Shown here: piece after piece, positions 27,546 to 36,445 of the stretch
Numbering within the stretch: the stretch's first letter is position 1
Layout: every line of letters begins with the position of its first letter
Source of the DNA: an uncultured Pseudomonadales bacterium
GTDB lineage: Bacteria > Pseudomonadota > Gammaproteobacteria > Pseudomonadales > Azotimanducaceae
NCBI GenBank assembly: GCA_958296195.1
Contig: OY282455.1
Span: 1,860,001 to 1,924,000, forward strand
DNA length: 64,000 bases
Direction of reading: 5' to 3'
Notes under the pieces: model-generated
The model's input: only the letters and a program-made list of their open reading frames with translations
Databases searched by the model: none
What the model was told of the DNA's origin: nothing
Program-made: the position numbers and the translations under genes

Positions 27546-30500
27546 TTACCTGTCACTGGAAAGCAGGATGGCGGCGATTCGGCGGGCGGTGTCGGTGAAG
27601 TGTTGGACTTCTTCGGGTAGGAGGGGGCGTTGCAGGATGCTGCGCTCGCGGTAGGAGAGCCACTTCTTGAGAACTTGGTAGCCGCCCAGCTTGTAGTTCC
27701 AGACGGCGGCGGGGATGTTGCGCCAGTAGGCGCGGTCGTTTAGGTGGATGTCGAAGGTCGTCTCGCCAAGTGCGGACGCCACATTGCCCAAGGCAGCGTG
27801 TTCTTCGGCGGCATAGGGCCGTTCTTGAACACGGCCTTGGCCGGGCATGACGGCACCGGCCGTTCCGAAGTGGCCCCAGCCGGCGGTGAGGGCGAAGTCA
27901 TCTCCGGCCATGTTGCGGCCGTCCGTGGTGGCGGGAACGGCGATGGCGGCGAGCTCTGGGCGCAGCGGGGCTTGGGTGACGCCGGGAACGGGCGTGTCGG
28001 GGTCGAGCAGGGCGGCTAGATGACGGCCCCGCGCTGCGGATTGGGCCAGTGCGGCGGCATCGGCGAGGTGCGGCTGGGGTGCGGAAGTTGTTGATTGGGG
28101 TGCGGGGCACACATCGGTGGCGTTGCCCTCATGCCAGCCGGGGAGTGGGATGCGCGGCCACTCCATGCGCAGCGCCCCGGCGTTGGCTTGGCGGTAGGCG
28201 GGGTCGTGGAGGGTGGCGAGAACGTGGTGGAACAAGTCCTCGACGGTCATGCCGAGGCGCTCGAGGTATTGCCGGGCGGCGCCCGACAGATTGGGCTGCT
28301 TCGGTATGCCGTTGTCGTCGCCTTGATGCAGCCGTTGTTCTTGGGGGCTTCCCGCATTCAGGTTGGCTTGGCGGTGGGCAGCGCTGTCCGCGCTTCCATG
28401 CACCCATGATTCTTGGCGGCTCTCGGCTGCTTGCTTGGGTTGACGTTGCGAGGGACGACCTTGCCCACTTTCATCGGGCCGTGGTGCTTGGTCGCTCTCG
28501 GCTTTTGGATTGGGTTGCGGTTGTGCGGCGTTTTCCTCAAGTGCGATGGTGCCATCTCTCAACCGTAGCCAGATTGGAAAGAAGCTCGACAGGCCGTTGC
28601 CGAAGTTGTCCGCGAAATTCCGAACCAATGTGCCGCGAACAAAGTGCTCCTTCGCTTCTCGCTCACGCGCTTCGAGCCACAAATTTCCCTCGAACACATG
28701 CGGCCGATAGTCGGTGCGCTTTTCGTCCAGCAGCTTGGTGTCCGCCTCCCAATAGAGCCACCTGTTGTCAAACGGCCTGTAGGCGTAGCGGACGAAGCCA
28801 TCTTCGTTTGGCCCACCGCGGGCCATCAGGGTCTCGCGCACGGTACGGGCGTTGAACCGGGCGGTGCTGCGCATGGCGGTAGGATAACGCCGGGCGATTT
28901 CCTCATGGCTTAAGTTGGGGTTGAAGTAGTCGGCCATCCGCGCTTTGAGGCGGTCAAGATCGACATCCACCAGGAAGCCGTCCCGGCTGGTCTTGACGCC
29001 GGGGAACGAAACCGGGAACAAGTCCGGCAGCGCCGGCCAGCCGAACCAATCCTTGCTCACCGCCGTTGGCGCAAACGGAAGGCCCAGGGGCAGGTTCGGA
29101 GCGAAGCGTTCATAAATCCTGTCCGGCTCCGCCTCCGCCGTTTCCAACAGTTCCCCGCGCTTCGTCTGCCCCCACAAATGCCGAAATCCAACTGTCGTAG
29201 CCGGCCCGTGGTCGGCCCTCCGCACTAAGGTGGCGATGGCTGTGCCCACTTGGATGCCAACCGAGTCACCTTCCGTGGAGAAGATGCTGGGGTCCGGCGA
29301 GCCATCCGGTGCAACCTTGCCGGTCTTGTACTTGTCGCCGTTCAGACAGTCGATGCGCACCGCGTCGAACGCCCTTAAGTACCGCTCCCGCATCCCCGTG
29401 AAGGACAGCCCGTCCAGCCAGGAATAATTGGAGATGAAGCAAACCACCCCCTGCCCGGTCTTCTCGGCGATGCGTCGTTCCGCCATGCGGAAGAAGCGGA
29501 CGTAGAGATCGTTCAGGCCCTGCCCCTCCGGGCGGCGCGCCTGCTTGGTGGTGCGGTAGGCGTCCGACAGCGCCCGCTCCTCGTCCACCGCCATGCCGGC
29601 GAAGCCGTTGTAGGGCGGGTTGCCCAGGATGACGAGGATGGGCGCCTCGCGCTTCACCCGCTCGGCGCGGTCTCGCTCCTCCTCCAGCTCCGGGAACGGC
29701 AACGGCTTGTTTGCTCTCGGCTCCCAGCCGGTCAGCGCGTTGGTGAGGAAGACACCGGGCCGCTCCTGCCCGGCCCCATCCGATCCCCCATCCGCCAAGG
29801 GCGCATCCAGCGCCTGCAGGGTCAGGCCCACTTGCAGGTGCGCCACGGCGAAGGGCGCTGGCATGATCTCGAAGCCGAACACCCGTCGCAGCGCCGCCTG
29901 CTTGACCCGCGCCCCGGCCAAAGCGCCTAGCCCCTTGCCCTCCAAGTTTGCGGCGATGCGACGCAGCACCTCGGCCAGATAGGCACCGGTGCCGCAGCAG
30001 GGGTCCAGCACATAAACGTTGTCCGCCGCCAGCCCGTCGGCGATGCCCAAGTCCTGCTGCAGCGCCAGGTCCACACGGGCCACCATGTAGCGCACCACTT
30101 CCCTAGGCGTGTACCAAACGCCCAACTGCTTGCGCAGGCCGGGGTCGAAGGCTTCAAGGAACGGCTCGTAGAAGTAGGGCACTGCCTCGCCCTCGTCAAA
30201 GCGGGCGAAGAAGGCGTTGCGGTTGACGCGGTCCAGCGCGGCGGCCGTCCAGTTCAGCACTTCGACCAGATTGAGGGGCTGCAGGCGGCCAGGGTCGGAA
30301 AGCTGCTGGAACAGCGCCCGCAGCACCGGCGCCCGCAGGTGCCAGACGGCCTCGCGCCAGTTGAAGGGGCCGGTTGGCGTCGGGTTTTGCCGGGACCAAA
30401 GCACCCAAGCGGAGAAGACCCCATAGAACAAGGTCTGCACGAGGGTGGATTGGAAGAAGCTGGCGCCGCGCTCACCTTCAAAGCGCACCCCCAGGGCCTC

Positions 30501-31166
30501 CTCCAATGCAGTCCGCAGCGCCGCCAGCGCCGGCGAATCGCCGCTCGACTGCACCCGCGCAAGGCCGTCCCGCGCATAGGAGGCGAGCAGCCAAGCCAAG
30601 TCCTTCGGCTCAACGATCTGCGCACGGTGGGACAATGCCCGGCTCAGGTATTCGCCTAGGCCGGCGCCAACCGCAAGGGTGAAGGCCCTGGGCTTTTGCA
30701 GCCGCCGGTCGAAGTCCTCGGCGCTGTCCGCCAAGTGGAAGGTCTCCAGGAGAGCGCCGCCGCCCGGCCCCGGCCCAACCAAGGCGAACTCCCGCAGATT
30801 GGTCGCCAACACCAAGCCGTAGCGGGCCAGATAACGGCCCACCTGCTCGCCGGCGATCAGATCTTGGGCGTCCTCCTGCGGCGGCTTGACCTCCACTACG
30901 CCGCGCTCCGGCGCCTGCCCGTGACGCGGCCGGCCCTTCTGCACTTGCCTTGCGGTGTAAAGCCCGAAGTCGGGATGACCGGCGCCTTGGTCGGCAAGCT
31001 CCGCCACGCAGAACACCTTCGGCTGCAGAGTCGCGCCCACAGCGTCCAGCAGGTTCGTCAACGGCCCGTAGTTAGAGCGCTCATCCGTTCCACCGCCGCT
31101 GGACCGCACCTGCCACAAGCCCGCGAAATAGGCTTCAACCGAGGTTGTCAGTTTATTGTTCGTCAT
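27546..31166 (-). CDS. Single-chain restriction-modification enzyme (type ISP/IIG-like, no helicase)
   Basis: This 1206-residue protein fuses a nuclease to an N6-adenine methyltransferase. The N-terminal part has PD at 65-66 and VEVK at 91-94, a P-D...(D/E)-x-K nuclease. The methyltransferase has DPCCGTG (388-394) for S-adenosylmethionine and NPPY (516-519) for catalysis. A coupler follows (GLNDLYVRFFRMAERRI; FISNYSWLDGLSF), then a target-recognition region. It resembles type ISP enzymes but has no helicase motor between nuclease and methylase, so it would cut like a type IIG enzyme. A Gln/Pro-rich linker of low complexity lies around residues 880-960. It converges on abiEii. No partner subunit is seen. 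Confidence 0.85.
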   Translation of the reverse strand: MTNNKLTTSVEAYFAGLWQVRSSGGGTDERSNYGPLTNLLDAVGATLQPKVFCVAELADQGAGHPDFGLYTARQVQKGRPRHGQAPERGVVEVKPPQEDAQDLIAGEQVGRYLARYGLVLATNLREFALVGPGPGGGALLETFHLADSAEDFDRRLQKPRAFTLAVGAGLGEYLSRALSHRAQIVEPKDLAWLLASYARDGLARVQSSGDSPALAALRTALEEALGVRFEGERGASFFQSTLVQTLFYGVFSAWVLWSRQNPTPTGPFNWREAVWHLRAPVLRALFQQLSDPGRLQPLNLVEVLNWTAAALDRVNRNAFFARFDEGEAVPYFYEPFLEAFDPGLRKQLGVWYTPREVVRYMVARVDLALQQDLGIADGLAADNVYVLDPCCGTGAYLAEVLRRIAANLEGKGLGALAGARVKQAALRRVFGFEIMPAPFAVAHLQVGLTLQALDAPLADGGSDGAGQERPGVFLTNALTGWEPRANKPLPFPELEEERDRAERVKREAPILVILGNPPYNGFAGMAVDEERALSDAYRTTKQARRPEGQGLNDLYVRFFRMAERRIAEKTGQGVVCFISNYSWLDGLSFTGMRERYLRAFDAVRIDCLNGDKYKTGKVAPDGSPDPSIFSTEGDSVGIQVGTAIATLVRRADHGPATTVGFRHLWGQTKRGELLETAEAEPDRIYERFAPNLPLGLPFAPTAVSKDWFGWPALPDLFPVSFPGVKTSRDGFLVDVDLDRLKARMADYFNPNLSHEEIARRYPTAMRSTARFNARTVRETLMARGGPNEDGFVRYAYRPFDNRWLYWEADTKLLDEKRTDYRPHVFEGNLWLEAREREAKEHFVRGTLVRNFADNFGNGLSSFFPIWLRLRDGTIALEENAAQPQPNPKAESDQAPRPDESGQGRPSQRQPKQAAESRQESWVHGSADSAAHRQANLNAGSPQEQRLHQGDDNGIPKQPNLSGAARQYLERLGMTVEDLFHHVLATLHDPAYRQANAGALRMEWPRIPLPGWHEGNATDVCPAPQSTTSAPQPHLADAAALAQSAARGRHLAALLDPDTPVPGVTQAPLRPELAAIAVPATTDGRNMAGDDFALTAGWGHFGTAGAVMPGQGRVQERPYAAEEHAALGNVASALGETTFDIHLNDRAYWRNIPAAVWNYKLGGYQVLKKWLSYRERSILQRPLLPEEVQHFTDTARRIAAILLSSDR

Positions 31167-31554
31167 GCTCGTGATGTGGACATTTCAACAAGGGCTTTGA
31201 TTATCACGCAGGATTGTGGCCCTTGGCGTTTGCTTGCGACCGCGATCATAGCCACGCCCCCTTTGAGAGGGACCACATGGGTACCAAGGACGAAACGGGG
31301 AAGCGAGGAACAGGGCAGCGGGGGCGCAACTGGCGCGGCTTGCAACGGGGGAGTTGGCAAAGTGAAACGCTGGCGCCGTTTGGGGAAATGGACCGATCTT
31401 AGTCGTCGCCGAAAAACAGGCCGCCCAGGAAAATGCCGGCCACCACAGCAGCCAGCCCTTCCAAAAAGCCGAACGTCCGTTCCTCCGCGAGGGCGCATCC
31501 GCTTCCTGAAGGTAGAGGCGAACGGGACGCCCATCATGGCCCAAGGCGGGGATG
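31167..31554. other. Stretch without a clear gene
   Basis: No intact gene. On the minus strand a short hydrophobic end (FGFLEGLAAVVAGIFLGG, then LFFGDD and a stop at 31399) could be the tail of a small membrane protein, with a possible start near 31540 in another frame (MGHDGRPVRLYLQEADAPS). One indel would join them, but support is thin. Confidence 0.25.
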
Positions 31555-31938
31555 TCAGCCTGCCGACTGCGCGATCAATTCATTCATATTGACCTGCAAC
31601 GCCTCGGCAAGCCGTTGCAGAGCTCGCGCCGAACCCGGCTTGCGGTCGGTTTCGATGTCCGACAGGTAGGCAGCGGACACACCGGACGCCTCGGCGAGTT
31701 CGCGGGCCTTAAGGCCACGAAACTCGCGCCAGACCCGGACAGGGCTTTCGCCATCCAGTATGCGGTCAAAGAAGGCAGCCGGCATGGCCTCGCCGCCAGC
31801 GTTCTCCGTGCGGAGCCGAATCAGCGTGGCATCGTCGGCAGCGTCCTCCAAAGCCTCGCGCAGCGCATGGTATTCAGCCAGCGGGACGATGGCGCATGGC
31901 CGGCCGGCAATGGTGACGGTCTGAAGCGCAGATTTCAT
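31555..31938 (-). CDS. Xre-type antitoxin of a RelE-like toxin-antitoxin pair
   Basis: This 127-residue protein has a Phd-like N-terminal part (MKSALQTVTIAGRPCAIVPLAEYHALRE) and a C-terminal helix-turn-helix of the Xre type (FRGLKARELAEASGVSAAYL, then SDIETDRKPGS). This two-part build is known in antitoxins. It overlaps by ATGA the C-terminal remnant of a RelE/ParE-like toxin upstream. The toxin has been destroyed, so the antitoxin is an orphan and may act only as a repressor of its own region. Confidence 0.8.
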   Translation of the reverse strand: MKSALQTVTIAGRPCAIVPLAEYHALREALEDAADDATLIRLRTENAGGEAMPAAFFDRILDGESPVRVWREFRGLKARELAEASGVSAAYLSDIETDRKPGSARALQRLAEALQVNMNELIAQSAG

Positions 31939-31986
31939 TGGTAAGCACCTCCACGGGGTTCAACCCCTTCCACTGTTAAGGTCTCT
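31935..31986 (-). pseudogene. RelE/ParE-like toxin C-terminal fragment, split by two IS elements
   Basis: Removing the two IS elements joins 35585-35608 to 31935-31986 and restores RVFYSLDTETETLTVEGVEP followed by RGGAYQ and a stop. This aligns residue for residue in length with the last 26 residues of RelE/ParE toxins (Y-R-V-x-Y ... H-R ... Y). The frame has a TAA just before RVFY, so the N-terminal part was lost earlier. The stop overlaps the antitoxin start. The fragment is too short to act. Confidence 0.6.
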
Positions 31987-33910
31987 GAGAGACTTGCGCT
32001 GTTCTGAAACCCGCCTCCCGCAAGGCTTCCGAAGCACCTGAGATTATTTTTCAACCCACTTTTCGACGGTGGCATGCGGGTTTGCGGGGCGTTGGGGGGT
32101 CGGATTCGGGCATTTCCAACCCATTTGCCGGGCTGGGATTTGGAGAAAGGCGCCGCCACGGGCATCATGCGCAAGTCCGATGAAAAACTAGGAGATGCCG
32201 CATGGCGACGCCGGAGCAAAGCGTACTCTTTTCCTGGGACGACGTCGAACTTTTGCCGGATTTGCGGCGTCTTAAGTTCGTGCTCGACCATTTGCCTGAC
32301 GGGGAGATCATCGCCGCTTTGGAGCGGCGTCGCGGGCGGGGGCGCAACGACTTTCCGGTGCGCCCCATGTGGCGCGCGCTCCTCGCCGGCGTGGTGCTGC
32401 AGCATCCCACCGCGGCCGCCCTGCTGCGCGAGTTGGGGCGGAACGCACAGTTGCTGGCCTTGTGCGGCTTTGAGGCCTTGCCGCGGCAGTCCGCTGCGGT
32501 GGTGCGCGTCAAGCGGGACCGGCGCAGCGGGCGCTTGGTGCGGGACGGGAGGGCGCCCCCGCAGCGTCCCTCCGTGCCCACGGAGTGGGCCTTCTCCCGC
32601 TTCATGGCGAGCGTCGTGGACTTGGAGCGGCGGGACGGCCTGGTGTCCGCCTTGGCTCCCAAGCTGCGCAGGGAGCTGCTCAAGGCCCTGCCCGACTACG
32701 GGGAGTGCTTGGGCGCGGACGGCAAGGCCATCCGCAGCCACTCCACCGGGCGGACGCTCAAGGGCAAGCGGCGCACCTCGGACCCGGATGCGGACCGGGG
32801 CGTCCACGCCCATCGGGGCGTGGACCGGCGCACCGGCAAGCCCTGGGAGCGCGTCGCCAGCTGGTTCGGCCACAAGCTGCACTTGGTGGCCGACACCAAG
32901 CACGAGCTGCCGGTGGCGTTCTCCGTGGAGCGGGCTTCGGTCTCCGAGCAAAAGGTGCTGCCGAGGGACTTGGCGGCGCTGTTCGCCGAGGAGCCCGTTC
33001 TTGCCGATCGCTGCCGCTTCCTCAGCGCTGACCGGGGCTACGATCAGGAGAAGCTGAAGGCGTGGCTGTGGGATGCGCACCGCATCCGCCCGCTGCTGGA
33101 CACGCGGGAGCTGTGGCGCGAGGGCTGGGACGCCCTGCCCGCGCAGCCTGGCCTGCCGAAGCTGCGTCCGCTCCATCCCGATCGGGTGGACAATGTGCTC
33201 CACAGCGGGAGAGGGGAGGTCTTTTGCCGGTGTCCGGCGACGGGGGAGATGCGTCCCATGGCGTTCCAAGGCCACGATGAGAGGCGCGCCGCGCTGAAGT
33301 GCCTCTGTCCGGCCGTCGCCTACGGGCTGCAGTGCGCCGGGCGCGCGCAGTGCTGCCGTGATGCGGGGATCCCCGAGTCCAGCTGCGGGCGATCCTTGCG
33401 CATCCATCTGCGCAAGGCCAACCGGCGCATCCTCCTGCCGACGCCGCATGGCACGACCACATGGCGGCGGGAGTATGCGAGGCGCAGCGCCTTGGAGCGC
33501 ATGAACTCGCGCCTGGACAACGACTTCGGGTTCGAGAGGCACACCATCCGCGGCAAGGCTCGAATGACCGCCCGGGCGGGCTTGGCCTTGGCGGTGATGA
33601 TGGCGCTCGCCCTCGGCAGCGTCCGCGCCAATGCGCCTGAGCGGATGCGCTCGCTCATCCGCCCACCGCCGGCGCAAGCCGCCTAGCCTCTCCCTTCGGG
33701 GCGACCTGCGGAGCAACGCTCCGGGACGGCGCTCGCCCAGACGGCGGGAAACGCCCCCAAAACACGCCCACGCCCCGCCAAGAACTGAAAAACACACCCG
33801 AAACGACCCGAACCAGGCCGTTCCGCAGCGCTCCGAGGACGCCAGCGAGCGCTGGCGGGGGAAAGCCTGCGGCAAAAAGGGGCTGGAAAAGCCTACAGCG
33901 CAAGTCCCTC
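31987..33910 (+). mobile_element. 1924-bp IS5/IS1182-superfamily insertion sequence
   Basis: 16-bp inverted ends: GAGAGACTTGCGCTGT at the left and, inverted, GAGGGACTTGCGCTGT at the right. The 6-bp direct repeat GTCTCT flanks it (31981-31986 and 33911-33916). It inserted in the RelE-like fragment. Only 13 bp of original DNA, counting the duplications, separate it from the next IS. Confidence 0.9.
32202..33686 (+). CDS. DDE transposase (DUF772-type N-terminus, IS5/IS1182-like)
   Basis: This 494-residue protein has an N-terminal DUF772-like segment (RPMWRALLAGVVLQHPTAAA followed by LLREL) and an RNase-H-type core with acidic residues in CLGADGKAIRSHSTG, CRFLSADRGYDQEKL and RRSALERMNSRLDNDFGFE. 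A Cys-rich insert (LKCLCPAVAYGLQCAGRAQC, then C and C) lies before the last acidic residue and could bind zinc. The C-terminal helix (TARAGLALAVMMALALG) is typical. The gene appears intact. The exact IS family is uncertain. Confidence 0.9.
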   Translation: MATPEQSVLFSWDDVELLPDLRRLKFVLDHLPDGEIIAALERRRGRGRNDFPVRPMWRALLAGVVLQHPTAAALLRELGRNAQLLALCGFEALPRQSAAVVRVKRDRRSGRLVRDGRAPPQRPSVPTEWAFSRFMASVVDLERRDGLVSALAPKLRRELLKALPDYGECLGADGKAIRSHSTGRTLKGKRRTSDPDADRGVHAHRGVDRRTGKPWERVASWFGHKLHLVADTKHELPVAFSVERASVSEQKVLPRDLAALFAEEPVLADRCRFLSADRGYDQEKLKAWLWDAHRIRPLLDTRELWREGWDALPAQPGLPKLRPLHPDRVDNVLHSGRGEVFCRCPATGEMRPMAFQGHDERRAALKCLCPAVAYGLQCAGRAQCCRDAGIPESSCGRSLRIHLRKANRRILLPTPHGTTTWRREYARRSALERMNSRLDNDFGFERHTIRGKARMTARAGLALAVMMALALGSVRANAPERMRSLIRPPPAQAA

Positions 33911-33923
33911 GTCTCTGTCTCGG

Positions 33924-35579
33924 AGTCAATTCCAATACCGAAATGAGCCTGAACGAAGGGCGATGTTCGGTGCCTTGGGCCGAGTCGGGAATTGGTTGAG
34001 ATGGTGGGCGATGATGCCGAAGGCGCTTTCGGATGGCAAGTCTTCGGAGGGCCGTGCGACAGCCGAGGAAGGGCTTGGAGGCGGTCTGGCGGTTCGCCGG
34101 GTTGATTGGGCCGCATAGCGTTTTCCATGGTCTTTCCACGGGCGCGATCCCCCAAGCATGAAAGCGGCGGTGGGAAGGCCGTGGGAAACGCGGGGTCGGT
34201 CGTTTCGAGGCGGGTCGGGCGGAGCGTCGTCACGCCGCGCTCGGCCATGCGGCGCCGACGGCTCGGAACAGCTTGTCGCGCTCGCGGTTGACGAGGCGGG
34301 CGGATTCGAGGTCGCTCATGGCGCTTGCCTCGGCGTCGAGCGCTGCGAAGGAGAGGCCGGGCTTGAGGAGGCGCTCGGCGCCCTCGATGGACTTGAGCCG
34401 TTCGTGGGGCGTGGCGACGTCGTCGTCGCGGTAGGCCTTGCGGACCCTGCCGTTCCCGTCGGCGACCGGCGTGGCGAACAGGCAGGGGCGGTGGAAGTTG
34501 AGGTGGGGGGAGAGCACGGCGCTGGCGAACTGGTGAACCAGCGGCGCGAAGCGGGCGGGAATGTGGGCGTGGCCGAGATGGCGGCGCACGACGCTGGCGT
34601 TCTTGCTCTCGACCAAGGCGTTGTCGTTGGAGCGGCGCGGACGCGAGCGGGTGAACTCGGCGCGCAGCTTCTCCAGCAGGGCGGCGACCCTGCGGTTGAC
34701 GTACTCGGAGCCGTTGTCGGCGTGGAACCCCTTGATCACAAAGGGGAAAAGGTCCAGGAGGCCCGCCAGCACGGGGATCATGAAGCGTTCCGAGATGGCC
34801 TCGACCGCGCCCACGAACTCGTACTGCGTGACCTCGTCGACCAGGTTGATCTCGTAGACGCCCTTGCGTCCGTCGAGGTCGCCCTGGTGAACGGAGTCCA
34901 CCCGCACGAAGCCGGGCCTTCCCTCGGGACGCGGCTTGCGGCGCTCGCCGATGGGCGCCGCGGACGGCTTCGTGCGTGTGCGGACGACGCGCTGGCGCTG
35001 GTAGGCGTTCGACTTGCGCAGGTTGTAAAGATGACTGGTCGAGATGCCGGCCAAACGCTCGAAGCGGGCGTCGCCGAACACCTCGAACTCCCGCCGCATC
35101 ACCGCCCGCGTCGCCTGCCCGCAGACCTGCCCCAGCGTCCCGTCCACCTCCGCCAGCAGCGCCGCGTCCACCGCCGTGTAGCGCCGGACGAACGGCCTCG
35201 CCGGTGCGCCGCCGCGCCGGTCCTCGACCCGCCCCGTCCTCGCGTGCTGGCGAACCAGCCGCGTCAACTGCGCCCGCGACAGCCCGGTGGCCTTGCGCAG
35301 GAACCGCCTCACCAACCCCTTGTCGGCCTTGCCCAGAGTCCCGTACTCGAACTTCACGAGCATGCGCCGCACGAAGTCGTTCCGCGAGCTCCGGTCCGAC
35401 CCGACGAAGTCCAAACCCCCGCTGCCCTCCACGAAGGCGCGAACCTGCTCCAAGCTCTCCAGCCGCTCGGTGGCCATTGTCACGATCATCCTCCGATGAT
35501 CCCGGATCGGCCCCCTTCAGGCTCATTTCTCGTTGGAATCGCTTTCCCGCTTCAGGCTCACTTCTCATTGGACAAGACG
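33924..35579 (-). mobile_element. 1656-bp insertion sequence, copy 3
   Basis: Reverse orientation relative to copies 1 and 2, same ends and length. Target duplication CTCGG at 33919-33923 and 35580-35584. It sits a few bases from the right end of the 1924-bp IS, in the same toxin-gene fragment. Confidence 0.95.
34230..35489 (-). CDS. DDE integrase-type transposase, copy 3
   Basis: Same 419-residue protein as copies 1 and 2, on the minus strand, with an intact DD(35)E core. The frames of about 500 and 314 residues on the opposite strand are shadows of it. Confidence 0.95.
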   Translation of the reverse strand: MIVTMATERLESLEQVRAFVEGSGGLDFVGSDRSSRNDFVRRMLVKFEYGTLGKADKGLVRRFLRKATGLSRAQLTRLVRQHARTGRVEDRRGGAPARPFVRRYTAVDAALLAEVDGTLGQVCGQATRAVMRREFEVFGDARFERLAGISTSHLYNLRKSNAYQRQRVVRTRTKPSAAPIGERRKPRPEGRPGFVRVDSVHQGDLDGRKGVYEINLVDEVTQYEFVGAVEAISERFMIPVLAGLLDLFPFVIKGFHADNGSEYVNRRVAALLEKLRAEFTRSRPRRSNDNALVESKNASVVRRHLGHAHIPARFAPLVHQFASAVLSPHLNFHRPCLFATPVADGNGRVRKAYRDDDVATPHERLKSIEGAERLLKPGLSFAALDAEASAMSDLESARLVNRERDKLFRAVGAAWPSAA

Positions 35580-35614
35580 CTCGGTGTCAAGCGAGTAGAA
35601 AACGCGTTAAACTG

Positions 35615-35944
35615 CTACACTACCCGGAACCGCGCCGGGTTGCGGGCCAGCAATTCTGGCGGAACTTCATTGCCGTAGCGTTCCTGAGCGGCGACGTACT
35701 CCCGGCAGAAGTAGAACAACACGGATATTCGCAGGCCCGGCACAGTGCGCGGCAAGGGGCCATGCCAAGTGTGGCCGTGCCAGACGATCAGGGAGCCGGC
35801 CGGCGCTTGCACCGGAACCACCGCGTCCAAGGACTCGTTTGGTGCCGCCCGCTCCGGCGGCACCGCCGCCACCTTTGCCAGCAGCGGAACCGAAGGGGAC
35901 CGCTTCATGAGGTTGCTTAGAACATCCGTGTCCAAAAGATACAT
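35615..35944 (-). pseudogene. Chimera: VapC N-terminus joined to a PhyH-like C-terminus
   Basis: The 109-residue frame has two unrelated halves. Residues 1-31 (MYLLDTDVLSNLMKRSPS ...) are the start of a VapC PIN-domain RNase, including the first acidic residue. From about residue 32 the sequence is the C-terminal part of a phytanoyl-CoA-dioxygenase-like protein (APAGSLIVWHGHTWHGPLPR, then TVPGLRISVLFYFCREY and LLARNPARF). A deletion most likely fused them. The PIN domain lacks its later acidic residues and the oxygenase lacks its first metal ligands, so neither half should work. The 1-bp overlap with the antitoxin gene upstream shows the original vapBC-type order. Confidence 0.7.
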
Positions 35945-36242
35945 CAGCCTTCCATATCCACCCTGCGGCCGATGTCCTCCCGCCGTTGCGCGTAAATGTC
36001 ATTGACCAGCGCATCCAATTCATCATCGTCAAGTTCACCCCAAGCGCCAATCAAAACCGGCGCTCCTTGGGGATGCGGCGAGGCCGGCGCCTCTCGCTTG
36101 ATTAGTTCGAGTTCCTCCATGCCCACAAGGGCCGCCAACGGCTTGCTCCTTCGCTCAATAACCACTCGCTGGCCGTTGGCTGCATTGGTGATTAACGCCG
36201 ACAGCCCGCCTTGGCTTGCGCTGTACTAACCTTGGCGTTCAT
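35944..36242 (-). pseudogene. Phd/YefM-like antitoxin gene with a frameshift
   Basis: Two frames together give a standard Phd antitoxin: MNAKVSTAQAKAG (start at 36242), then LSALITNAANGQRVVIERRS and KPLAALVGMEELELIK. They are offset by one base near 36200, where the first frame soon meets a TAA. The C-terminal half (GELDDDELDALVNDIYAQR) is a toxin-binding tail. A GTG at 36165 could start a shortened product. The TGATG junction to the VapC fragment is preserved. A sequencing error is the alternative to true decay. Confidence 0.6.
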
Positions 36243-36445
36243 GCAAATCTCCGATAGCGGTCTTTGGTGCCTGTTAGATCGCTTTGACCTTTATGACTCA
36301 ATGACTCATATTGACGACCACTAGCCTAGTCCCTACCAAACCTTTGTTCAGGAGCTTGGACATGCAGCGCAACAATCTGGCGTCGCTTTGGCGCTTGGGA
36401 CGGCCCTAGCCCTCAGTTCCGCCGCCTCCTCTTGGTGACTCGAAA

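Noticed and set aside
31935..34139. A 734-codon minus-strand frame covering the 1924-bp IS
   Set aside because: It is a shadow of the IS transposase; only its last few codons coincide with the RelE-like fragment.
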